From Parabacteroides sp. Marseille-P3160 (GTDB taxonomy: Bacteria > Bacteroidota > Bacteroidia > Bacteroidales > Tannerellaceae): DNA of 57,028 bases. This document shows, piece by piece, positions 9,051 through 16,828 of the stretch. The DNA is taken from NCBI RefSeq assembly GCF_900162725.1, contig NZ_LT799418.1, positions 2,972,105-3,029,132 of the forward strand, in the 5' to 3' direction. A program made the translations under genes and the position numbers. Below the pieces are notes generated by a model. The model saw only the letters and a program-made list of their open reading frames with translations, was not told the origin of the DNA and ran no database searches. How positions within the stretch are numbered: the stretch's first letter is position 1; every line of letters starts with the position of its first letter.

Positions 9051-9872
9051 TTAGATACGAGCAACTAATTCGCTAAACAACAGTGACATAATATCAGTTG
9101 CCTTATTGGCGGCAGCGATGACATCCGCTCCGTCGTTCACAAAGTCATCAGCAAAATGGTAACCTTCGTTCGTAATGACCGACATCCCGAATACCCTCAG
9201 TCCGGCGTGCCGGGCAACGATCACTTCGGGAACCGTACTCATTCCGATAGCATCCCCCCCCGCTTTTCCATAAAATGCATATTCTGCGGGAGTTTCATAC
9301 GAAGGGCCGGTCAAAGCCACATACACTCCCTTTTTCAAAGGGATGCCATTCTTGACTGCTATCTCTTCCACCGACCGTATGAATTCCCGGTCATAAACGC
9401 GGGTCATGTCAGGGAAACGCGGGCCGAAAGTCTCATCATTGGGGCCGATTAGCGGATTAGGCGCCATATTGATATGGTCGCGGATAATCATCAGGTCGCC
9501 CACCTTAAACGTCGGATTGATACCTCCAGCCGCATTCGACACTAATAAATTCCGAATACCCAACAGCTTCATAACCCGGATGGGAAATGTCACCTGCTGC
9601 ATCGTATAGCCCTCGTAATAGTGGAAACGTCCTTGCATGGCTAACACATGTTTGCCTCCCAGGTTTCCGCAGATTAGATTTCCCTTATGCCCGAGAGCGG
9701 TCGAGTGCATAAAATGGGGAATTTCACTATAAGGAATAACCGTTGCCTCGGTAATCCGGTCGGCCAAAGCCCCCAAACCGCTTCCCAAGATAATGGCGGT
9801 CTCCGGATTTCCCGTGATCCGGGCGGCAATCGCATCGGCCGCTTCCTGATATAAATTTTTCATAATGCTCAT
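9051..9872 (-). CDS. Purine nucleoside phosphorylase (class I, trimeric type)
   Basis: 273 residues. Phosphorolyses purine nucleosides to free base and (deoxy)ribose-1-phosphate. Visible blocks are [11 protein letters not shown] near residue 28, [32 protein letters not shown], and [12 protein letters not shown]. The start MSIMKN has an in-frame alternative three codons in (9863). The gene follows the MTA/SAH deaminase by only 17 bp, which suggests a salvage pair in which deaminated nucleosides are then phosphorolysed. Whether it accepts methylthioinosine is an inference from position only. Confidence 0.93.
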   Translation of the reverse strand: MSIMKNLYQEAADAIAARITGNPETAIILGSGLGALADRITEATVIPYSEIPHFMHSTALGHKGNLICGNLGGKHVLAMQGRFHYYEGYTMQQVTFPIRVMKLLGIRNLLVSNAAGGINPTFKVGDLMIIRDHINMAPNPLIGPNDETFGPRFPDMTRVYDREFIRSVEEIAVKNGIPLKKGVYVALTGPSYETPAEYAFYGKAGGDAIGMSTVPEVIVARHAGLRVFGMSVITNEGYHFADDFVNDGADVIAAANKATDIMSLLFSELVARI

Positions 9873-9889
9873 CTCTTTATTTATTCCGT

Positions 9890-11146
9890 TTATCGCTTTA
9901 TCAAATCATAGGCGTGCTGCGCGGCTTGTTCCAGAATCTCATCTTCCCCTTCTACCCTCCGGTTTTCCATCAGTATTTTTCCATTACAGATCAGCGTATC
10001 GATGCAACTGCCGTTAGCCGAATAAACCAGATTGGAAACAAAATTAAAATTCGGAGTAAAGGGCGGCGTATGCAGATCCACCAGGCAAAGGTCGGCCAAT
10101 GAGCCTTCCGTAATCCGTCCGCTTTCCAACCGCAGGATATCCGCCCCGGAGGCAGTCGCGGACTCTAACATTTCATCACAGGTCAAAGCTTCCGGATCCT
10201 GGCGCCAAACTTTTCCCAGCAGGGAAGCGAGCTTCATCACTTCAACCATATCCAGGTTGTTGGACGAACCGCAGCCATCCGTCCCCAAGCCGACTGTAAT
10301 GCCGGCCTGCCGCATTTCCTTATATTTAAAGCTGTAACCAGAGGTCAACTTCATATTCGAGGCCGGATTATGCACTACCTTTACATCAAAATCCGCCAGC
10401 ATCCGTATCTCTTCCTCATCGACATAGAGGCCGTGCGCCAGGACAAGGCGCGGGGAAAGGACTCCCAAATTCAGCAAATAACGCACCGGAGTACATCCGT
10501 TTGCCTTCACACAAGTCAGCACCTCCAGTTCCGTTTCGGAAAGATGCAAATGAATCAACAGATCGTTGGCTGTCGCAAAATCATGAAGCCAGCGGAGCAT
10601 CCGTCCGGAAACCGTATATATGGCATGAGGCCCAAGGGCATATCCGATACGTTCGTTATAAGTACTGCTCAGCAATAGGTTTTTCTCGATCTCCCGCTTT
10701 GCACGTTCTCGTAATTCCGGCTTGAAATGGTCGAATATCGTATCGGAAAGCACGGCTCTCAAACCGCTATCCTCCACGGCCTGTACGGTTGCATCCATAT
10801 GAGTATACATATCGAAAAAAGTAGTCGTTCCGCTTTTTATCATTTCCAGGCAAGCCAGGCGGGCGCCCCAATAGACATCCTCATAAGTCAGTTTGGCTTC
10901 ATTAGGCCAGATACATTCTTCCAACCAGGGCATCAACGGCATATCGTCGCCATACCCGCGGAAGAGTGTCATGGCCGCATGGGTATGGGTATTGATCAGT
11001 CCGGGAATCACAGCCTTCCTACGGCCGTCGATAACGGTATCGGCTATCACATCCAAATCAGGAGCAATCCGTTTGATCCGTTCTCCCTCAATCCATAGAT
11101 CGACAGGCCGGCCAGCCAATTCCACCTTCTTAATCAAAATGCTCAT
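9890..11146 (-). CDS. mtaD: Amidohydrolase, probable 5-methylthioadenosine/S-adenosylhomocysteine deaminase
   Basis: 418 residues from MSILIKK (11146). A longer start at 11203 would overlap the upstream dipeptidase gene by 29 bp and adds a non-conserved tail, so it is rejected. Metal-site motifs of the amidohydrolase superfamily are complete: [13 protein letters not shown] (HxH), [22 protein letters not shown], and [14 protein letters not shown] with the metal Asp. The [11 protein letters not shown] block is typical of the MTA/SAH deaminase group (MtaD), which deaminates methylthioadenosine and S-adenosylhomocysteine. The substrate is inferred from family resemblance; guanine-type deaminases are a less likely alternative. 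Confidence 0.85.
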   Translation of the reverse strand: MSILIKKVELAGRPVDLWIEGERIKRIAPDLDVIADTVIDGRRKAVIPGLINTHTHAAMTLFRGYGDDMPLMPWLEECIWPNEAKLTYEDVYWGARLACLEMIKSGTTTFFDMYTHMDATVQAVEDSGLRAVLSDTIFDHFKPELRERAKREIEKNLLLSSTYNERIGYALGPHAIYTVSGRMLRWLHDFATANDLLIHLHLSETELEVLTCVKANGCTPVRYLLNLGVLSPRLVLAHGLYVDEEEIRMLADFDVKVVHNPASNMKLTSGYSFKYKEMRQAGITVGLGTDGCGSSNNLDMVEVMKLASLLGKVWRQDPEALTCDEMLESATASGADILRLESGRITEGSLADLCLVDLHTPPFTPNFNFVSNLVYSANGSCIDTLICNGKILMENRRVEGEDEILEQAAQHAYDLIKR

Positions 11147-11174
11147 TTGATTTTTTTTAAACAATGAATTGTAT

Positions 11175-12530
11175 TTATTTATACTCCCGGTAGAATTCGG
11201 CAACCGCCTCGATGCCTTTATAGAACAGATCTAACGTACAACTTTCATTCGGTGAATGGATAGCGTTCTGTTCCAGGCCGAACCCCATCAAAACCGTCTT
11301 GACGCCCAATATCTTCTCAAACGTTGAAATAATGGGAATGCTTCCGCCCCGGCGAACAGCCAACGGCTGTTTTCCGAAGACGACCGTATACGCCTTTTCC
11401 GCAGCCTGATAGCCCGACAGCGTAATCGGACAGACATAGCCTTCTCCTCCGTGTTGCGGCGTAACTTTGACCTTCACATACTGCGGTGCGACCCGTTGCA
11501 GGTAGGATTCGAAAAGGGATAATATCTTATGGTAATCCTGATGCGGTACCAGGCGGCAGGAGACTTTCGCATATGCTTTGGAAGGCAATACGGTTTTGGC
11601 CCCTTCGCCGGTGTAGCCTCCCCAGATGCCGCAAATATCGAAAGTCGGGCGGCAACTGTTCCGTTCCAAAGTTGAATATCCTTTTTCGCCGAAAAGCGCA
11701 TCGACACCGATAGATTGCTTGTATTTGGCTTCATCGAACGGAATCCGGGCAATCATCTCCCGCTCGGCAGGAGAAAGCTCCTCCACATCCTCATAAAACC
11801 CCGGAATGGTAATCCGTCCGTCGGCATCCGTCAGGTCCGCCATCAGTTTGCAAAGCACATTGATCGGATTCGCCACGGCTCCGCCGAAATGCCCCGAATG
11901 CAGATCGCGGTTCGGGCCGGTCACTTCGACTTCCCAATAGGCCAACCCACGCAGACCGGTCGTCAGCGACGGCGTATCGGCGCTTACCATGCTGGTATCG
12001 GACACCAGAATCAGATCCGCCTTCAGCAAATCCTTATTGGATTCGCAAAAAGCCTCCAGGCTGGTCGAGCCGATCTCTTCCTCCCCTTCCAGAAGAAATT
12101 TCACATTGCAGTGCAACAAGTTTTCCCGGATAGCCGTCTCAAAGCCCTTCACCTGCATCATGCTCTGCCCTTTATCATCATCCGCACCCCGGGCCCAAAT
12201 GCGCCCGTCGCGCACTACCGGTTCAAAAGGATCGCTTTTCCAGAGCTCCAGCGGTTCAGGAGGCATCACGTCGTAATGCCCGTAAACCAATACCGTTTTG
12301 GCATCCGGTGAATAATGCCGCTCGCCGTACACGACAGGATTTCCGACTGTCGGCATGCAAACAGCCCTATCGACACCCGATGAGAGAAGGATTTCCACCC
12401 ACCGGTCGGCGCAAGCCTGCATATCCGGTTTATGTTCCTGTTTGGCGCTTACGGACGGAATCCGTATCAAACTGAATAACTCTTCCAAAAATCGTCCCTG
12501 ATGGGCTTGTATATATTCTTTTACTGACAT
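11175..12530 (-). CDS. M20-family dipeptidase/metallopeptidase
   Basis: 451 residues, cytoplasmic by absence of a signal peptide. Zinc-site motifs of the M20 family are clear: VYGHYDVMPP (metal His and Asp), GADDDKGQSM (bridging Asp), and LLEGEEEIGS (catalytic and metal Glu). The dimerisation domain region around GLRGLAYWEVEVTG and the LHSGHFGGAVANP block match the subgroup containing carnosinase/CNDP-like dipeptidases. It probably cleaves dipeptides; exact specificity is unknown. It is upstream of mtaD by 28 bp, on the same strand. Confidence 0.9.
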   Translation of the reverse strand: MSVKEYIQAHQGRFLEELFSLIRIPSVSAKQEHKPDMQACADRWVEILLSSGVDRAVCMPTVGNPVVYGERHYSPDAKTVLVYGHYDVMPPEPLELWKSDPFEPVVRDGRIWARGADDDKGQSMMQVKGFETAIRENLLHCNVKFLLEGEEEIGSTSLEAFCESNKDLLKADLILVSDTSMVSADTPSLTTGLRGLAYWEVEVTGPNRDLHSGHFGGAVANPINVLCKLMADLTDADGRITIPGFYEDVEELSPAEREMIARIPFDEAKYKQSIGVDALFGEKGYSTLERNSCRPTFDICGIWGGYTGEGAKTVLPSKAYAKVSCRLVPHQDYHKILSLFESYLQRVAPQYVKVKVTPQHGGEGYVCPITLSGYQAAEKAYTVVFGKQPLAVRRGGSIPIISTFEKILGVKTVLMGFGLEQNAIHSPNESCTLDLFYKGIEAVAEFYREYK

Positions 12531-12549
12531 AATTATTGGATTAAAAAAC

Positions 12550-12557
12550 CAAATTTA
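12550..12557 (-). promoter_or_regulatory. Putative -7 box of the dipeptidase gene, beside a small hairpin
   Basis: Minus-strand TAAATTTG fits the -7 consensus, 20 bp upstream of the ATG. Just beyond it, GTAAACT (12569-12575) and AGTTTAC (12581-12587) form a 7-bp inverted repeat with a 5-nt loop. The repeat overlaps the expected -33 region, so it could be an operator or a weak terminator of ccsBA. Confidence 0.4.
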
Positions 12558-12598
12558 CTACGATTATAGTAAACTCCACAAGTTTACAACACTTTATT

Positions 12599-15070
12599 TT
12601 ACTCACCGGGGACTTCGTCCTCGACGGTTTCCCTTTCTACAACCTTCAGTATATGCCCTTTGTAAGAGAAAGCGGCGAGCAGCAGGATCACGATTCCCGT
12701 TGCATAAAGATAACCGAAAATCCCTTGGATCGCATCGTTTTGCCCGTACGAATGCATCCCGCTCAGGAAATAATTCACGCCGAAGAAGGTCATCAATACC
12801 GAAGCGAAAGCAAGCACCGAAGCAAGGTTGAAGGCCCAAAGGTTATTAGCTTTGCGGACCAGGTGTAAATGTGTTACGATCACATACACAACAACCGTGA
12901 TCAAAGCCCAGGTTTCTTTCGGATCCCATCCCCAATAACGTCCCCACGATTCATTGGCCCAAATCGCTCCCAGAAAGGTTCCGACCGTTATCAGCATCAG
13001 GCCGATCAGCAACGACATTTCATTAATGATACTAAGGCTGCGGATACGATCGGGCAAAGTATCCGGTCGCTTGTTCTTCCAGCCGATCATCAAGACGAGA
13101 TTGGTCGCTCCGAGCAGAAAACTAATACCGAAGAATCCGTATGCCGCCACGATAACGGCTACATGAAACATCAGCCAGGGTGATTTCAAGACCGGAACCA
13201 ACGGATTGATCTGCGGATCCATCCAGTTCAGCCCGGAGACAAAAAGAATAATCCCGGCGAAAAGAATCGCCAAGGCAAAGGTGATCCTGCTCTTCCTTAC
13301 GAATAGCAATCCTCCTAAAGCAGTAGCCCATGCTACATAGACCATCGTCTCATAGGAATTGCTCCACGGAGCATATCCACCGATATACCACCGAAGCCCT
13401 ATCCCGTAAATATGGAATGCGAATACGAGGCAAACGAGCGCAGTCAGGATCCGGTTCCCAATACCAATCCATTTCTTTTCCTTAAAAAGGGAAAGGATGG
13501 AGAGAACCAAGAGAAAGCCGCCCAGGATCAGATACCCCATCCGGCAATAGCGGAAGATATTCGCCTTATTATAAAAGATCTCCGTATCCAGTTTTTTCTG
13601 ATCGACCGGCAAGGTCTTGTTTTTCACCCGCTGGTAAGTAATAATCATATCCAGTACCTCGTCGGATTTTGTCCAGTCATGGCTCTGGAGAGCCACCCGT
13701 AGCTCATCGGTATACCATTGCAGTATCTTCGAAACAAACATCGAGTCTTGGCCGGCAAAGGCGGAAAGATCGTCGCCCGGAGCATACCATTTGTGATCCG
13801 GATCGTTTTCCTTCGGGAAAATATTCAGCAATTGATAGTTAAGTAACTGATGGAGGATATTTATCTTCTCATCCAGTTTAACCACCTCCTTATCGAATGC
13901 CGTCCGTTCGGCTTGCATCTTATTATAGGCTTCCTCTACTTTTTCCTGTAACTTGTAGGCGCCGTTCGAATCAAAAAGTTCGATGTACGCACACTCATCC
14001 CTTGTCAGGCCGTAATAGTCCGCCACCTCGTTGTTCGAAAGGCTGATAAAAGGAACCCGCATCCACATCTCCGGGAGCGCCAGGAAACTAATCAGGAACT
14101 GGTCGGAATTGAAGTTGCCAACCTTATTCCCTTTATGTATTTTCCGCAGGATTTCGGAAGAAAACGTATTCACCGGAATGATCCGTCCGTTGGTCGACTG
14201 GATTGGAATGGCGCCCAGACGGGCCGCATGGGCCGGATCGATCGCATAGCGCATCACGGCGTCCTTTACCGGAGAATCGACTTCTTTCTTCGCTTCCACT
14301 TGGACGGATAGCGTCAATAGTGCCAATAACAGGATGGCTTTCCCGTTCGTACTCAACCGTTTCAAGCGCTGGTTCAGCGTATAAAGCCTCGTATTTTTGC
14401 CGACAAAGCAAAGAATAAAACCAAGGAAAAGAACCGCATATCCCGTATAGGTAATATTCCTTCCGAACACATCCCGGTTAACGGAAAGGATCGTTCCCTT
14501 TTCATCGGAATCGAATGATGCCTGAAAGAAACGGTAACCTTTCACATCCATTACATTATTCATATAGACGCGTTCCTCCCTCGTTTCTCCGTCCACCTTT
14601 ACGCGCAAAAGGCTTTCGTAAGAGGAAGGGCTGGAAGAACCCGGATAGCGCGTCAAGGTAAACTTTTTCAATTGTATGCTGAAAGGCAGGGGATGTTCGC
14701 TCATACCTCTGCTGGTACGGACGACCATACGGCGGCTCGTCTCTCCCTCCCGCAGGTGGAGATAACCTTCCTCTCCGGTAAGATGAGATACCAAAGCGCC
14801 CAGAAGAATAATGACAAAGGCGAAATGGGTCAGCATAAGTCCCCAGCGGCGTTGCCGCAACAACTTATGTTTCAGGGTTGCCGCAATATAGTTGACGACC
14901 AGGGTAAATTGCAATAAAATCAGCAAGGGAGAATAATAAACCATTGCCTTGGCAGTCTCCGTACCGTGGTATTTTTCGATAAAAGTGGCAAAGGCCAGGC
15001 ATAAGGCATAAACGAACAGCAAAACAAGGGACGTTTTATAAGAACAAATCAGCCTTTCAATCGTCTTCAT
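12599..15070 (-). CDS. ccsBA: Cytochrome c biogenesis protein, ResB-CcsA fusion
   Basis: 823 residues with many membrane segments. The N-terminal part (about 1-240) is ResB-like with transmembrane segments near residues 13-32, 45-65 and 80-98 and a periplasmic beta-rich stretch. The C-terminal part is CcsA-like, with the haem-handling block WGWDPKETWALITVVVYV and the upstream GGYAPWSNSYETMVYVAWA. System II cytochrome c synthesis needs CcsB and CcsA to carry haem across the membrane and attach it to apocytochrome; a natural fusion is known in several phyla. A soluble insert between the two halves (about 270-500) has no recognised domain. The promoter motif lies almost on top of the ATG. Confidence 0.92.
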   Translation of the reverse strand: MKTIERLICSYKTSLVLLFVYALCLAFATFIEKYHGTETAKAMVYYSPLLILLQFTLVVNYIAATLKHKLLRQRRWGLMLTHFAFVIILLGALVSHLTGEEGYLHLREGETSRRMVVRTSRGMSEHPLPFSIQLKKFTLTRYPGSSSPSSYESLLRVKVDGETREERVYMNNVMDVKGYRFFQASFDSDEKGTILSVNRDVFGRNITYTGYAVLFLGFILCFVGKNTRLYTLNQRLKRLSTNGKAILLLALLTLSVQVEAKKEVDSPVKDAVMRYAIDPAHAARLGAIPIQSTNGRIIPVNTFSSEILRKIHKGNKVGNFNSDQFLISFLALPEMWMRVPFISLSNNEVADYYGLTRDECAYIELFDSNGAYKLQEKVEEAYNKMQAERTAFDKEVVKLDEKINILHQLLNYQLLNIFPKENDPDHKWYAPGDDLSAFAGQDSMFVSKILQWYTDELRVALQSHDWTKSDEVLDMIITYQRVKNKTLPVDQKKLDTEIFYNKANIFRYCRMGYLILGGFLLVLSILSLFKEKKWIGIGNRILTALVCLVFAFHIYGIGLRWYIGGYAPWSNSYETMVYVAWATALGGLLFVRKSRITFALAILFAGIILFVSGLNWMDPQINPLVPVLKSPWLMFHVAVIVAAYGFFGISFLLGATNLVLMIGWKNKRPDTLPDRIRSLSIINEMSLLIGLMLITVGTFLGAIWANESWGRYWGWDPKETWALITVVVYVIVTHLHLVRKANNLWAFNLASVLAFASVLMTFFGVNYFLSGMHSYGQNDAIQGIFGYLYATGIVILLLAAFSYKGHILKVVERETVEDEVPGE

Positions 15071-15072
15071 AT

Positions 15073-15105
15073 CAAAGGTATTAAATGCTTTAATCTATTT
15101 TCAAA
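15073..15105 (-). promoter_or_regulatory. Consensus promoter abutting the ccsBA start codon
   Basis: Minus-strand -33 TTTG (15102-15105) and -7 TACCTTTG (15073-15080) are 21 bp apart. The -7 box ends only 2 bp before the ATG at 15070-15068, which would place the start of transcription at or just inside the codon, implying a leaderless or nearly leaderless message. Confidence 0.5.
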
Positions 15106-15185
15106 ATTGACGATAAAGATATATATTTTACCCCATAGTCGACCTATCGATACGGACGAAAGAAAAGAAAATTAGGCTTCGGAGG

Positions 15186-15623
15186 TCAGCCGACAGCCCA
15201 TTGCTTGGCTTCATACATGTCCAGGTATTCCTCCCATCCGGGATCCAGTTCGGTATAGATCGTGATCGGAAGAAGTTCGAGGGAAGCCAATGCCTCGTTC
15301 AGGTATTCGCCGAAAACACGCACCGTGCGGGTATAAAAAACCCAAACCCGCTCGCCTCCGCCGGTATAAACGCCCGTAAGGATGGCCAGCTTGTCCTTTT
15401 CCATCGTTTTGCGCAACAACGCCTGCACGTTCTCCATTTCTGCAGCCACCGTTTCGGGAGGCATCCCCTTTTCATCGCCCTGGTATTTCCAGGAAATCTC
15501 CACCCGTTCCTTCATTTTGCCCGACAACCGGAACTCTTGTAACTGATCCCGGCCGCAGATAATCATCAATTGTCCGTTTTCGTCTTCCGACATGGAGGTA
15601 AACCATTCGTCACTTAGTCTCAT
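15186..15623 (-). CDS. DUF695-domain protein
   Basis: 145 residues, no signal peptide. The C-terminal half, with VWVFYTRTVRVFGEYLNEAL and LLPITIYTELDPGWEEY, matches the DUF695 pattern (PF05117). The function of this family is unknown. The gene overlaps the end of the BASS transporter gene by 14 bp and must be translated from that message. The overlap suggests a conserved pair, but nothing in the sequence tells what links a DUF695 protein to transport. Confidence 0.75.
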   Translation of the reverse strand: MRLSDEWFTSMSEDENGQLMIICGRDQLQEFRLSGKMKERVEISWKYQGDEKGMPPETVAAEMENVQALLRKTMEKDKLAILTGVYTGGGERVWVFYTRTVRVFGEYLNEALASLELLPITIYTELDPGWEEYLDMYEAKQWAVG

Positions 15624-16542
15624 ATTCTACTATTTCTTGTTTGTTTTCCCTATGCTCTTTCAGCCATAGTTGGTAAGAATTAATGATATTTTGCCAGACG
15701 ACATAAGCCGCCGGAGCGAGAGAGGCGACGGGATTCAGATAGGTCTGCGCCATCCAGATCGCCAGGATCGTATTTTTTTGCCCTAATCCCTGCCCCGAAG
15801 AAACGGGATCTTTATATCGTTTTCCGATGCTTCTGCCAATGATAAACTGGGCGGCACAGACAATAAGGGCGGTGACTGCCAGGCCGATTTCGCTTCTGTA
15901 GTTCGGATTTTCCTGATTCACCAGAAAACTCATTGTCTTACCCATCACTATGACCAAGGCGACCGCCCAAAGATAAAATCCCACTTGGGGGACTTCGGCT
16001 ATCTTCCGGTGCAGACGCGGAGTATACCTGCGCATCCCCCATGCCATAAGCAACGGGAGGATCAGGAGCGGCACGACCTGTTTGCAGATAAAGAAAAAGG
16101 AAGCCCAGAAAGACAGGTCGCTATGCGTCCCCATAAAAGAGAAAAACAAGGGGGCGAAGAAGGCTACCACCATATTACAGAGAAGGATGTAAGTTGTCAG
16201 GAAAGCCACATTTCCTCCCAACATGCCCGTGATCACAGGTGCGGAGGTCGCCGTTGGCGCCAGCATGCAGATCATGGCTCCCTGCGCAATCAGGGGATCA
16301 TACCCTTTAAGAAGGAAATAAGCGCCCAAACTTCCAATCAATTGTATGGATATCAAACCGATATGAGCCGGATGAATAAGAATCTGCCGTGGTGAAAGCT
16401 TACAGAAAGTCACCAGCAGCATAGTGAAAATCAGGTAAGGCGTCAAGAAGGAGATATATGAAATCAACGGATAGGCTGCCACTCCCAAAAACATGGCAAT
16501 CAGGAGCATCCATTCTTTGATAAATCTCAAAATTTTATGCAT
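15610..16542 (-). CDS. BASS-family (bile acid:sodium symporter-like) membrane transporter
   Basis: 310 residues with about nine hydrophobic segments. The block GAMICMLAPTATSAPVITGMLGGN in the middle of the protein matches the discontinuous helix of the bile acid:sodium symporter superfamily, and a second such block (GQKNTILAIWMAQTYLNP) occurs in the C-terminal half. These two broken helices form the sodium and substrate sites in known structures. The substrate is unknown; bile acids, pantoate, pyruvate and other organic anions are moved by relatives. DUF695 protein follows with a 14-bp overlap. Confidence 0.85.
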   Translation of the reverse strand: MHKILRFIKEWMLLIAMFLGVAAYPLISYISFLTPYLIFTMLLVTFCKLSPRQILIHPAHIGLISIQLIGSLGAYFLLKGYDPLIAQGAMICMLAPTATSAPVITGMLGGNVAFLTTYILLCNMVVAFFAPLFFSFMGTHSDLSFWASFFFICKQVVPLLILPLLMAWGMRRYTPRLHRKIAEVPQVGFYLWAVALVIVMGKTMSFLVNQENPNYRSEIGLAVTALIVCAAQFIIGRSIGKRYKDPVSSGQGLGQKNTILAIWMAQTYLNPVASLAPAAYVVWQNIINSYQLWLKEHRENKQEIVEYETK

Positions 16543-16647
16543 CGATATTCTTTAAGAAGTACAAAGGAATGATTTATCCACGAATATTGCAATGATAACC
16601 GGAAAAAACTACCAAAAGAAAAAGGAAGCCATAGCGTCTGAAAAAAA

Positions 16648-16800
16648 GGGGCTGTCCAAAAAGTCGTGACTTATACGGAAAAAATCCAGTGCACTGAATT
16701 TTATAAATGAGTGCACTGGATTTTATAAATGAGTACACTGGATTAATTCATTGAGTGTACTGGATTTTCAGGGCGGCGCAGTGTTTTTTCAGACAGCCTC
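16648..16800. mobile_element. Locus B: MITE-like element with 22-bp minisatellite
   Basis: The left end GGGGCTGTCCAAAAAG (from 16648) and the right end TTTTTTCAGACAGCCTC (to 16800) form imperfect terminal inverted repeats. Between them, four palindromic units have centres at 16691.5, 16713.5, 16735.5 and 16757.5, a strict 22-bp period. The words are variants of GAGTGCACTGGA, with linker TTTTATAAAT. There is no coding sequence, so mobility would need a transposase from elsewhere. The element lies between the BASS transporter and the NagB-like fusion gene. Confidence 0.7.
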
Positions 16801-16828
16801 TTTCCTTATTATCGAACTCGCTTTATAA

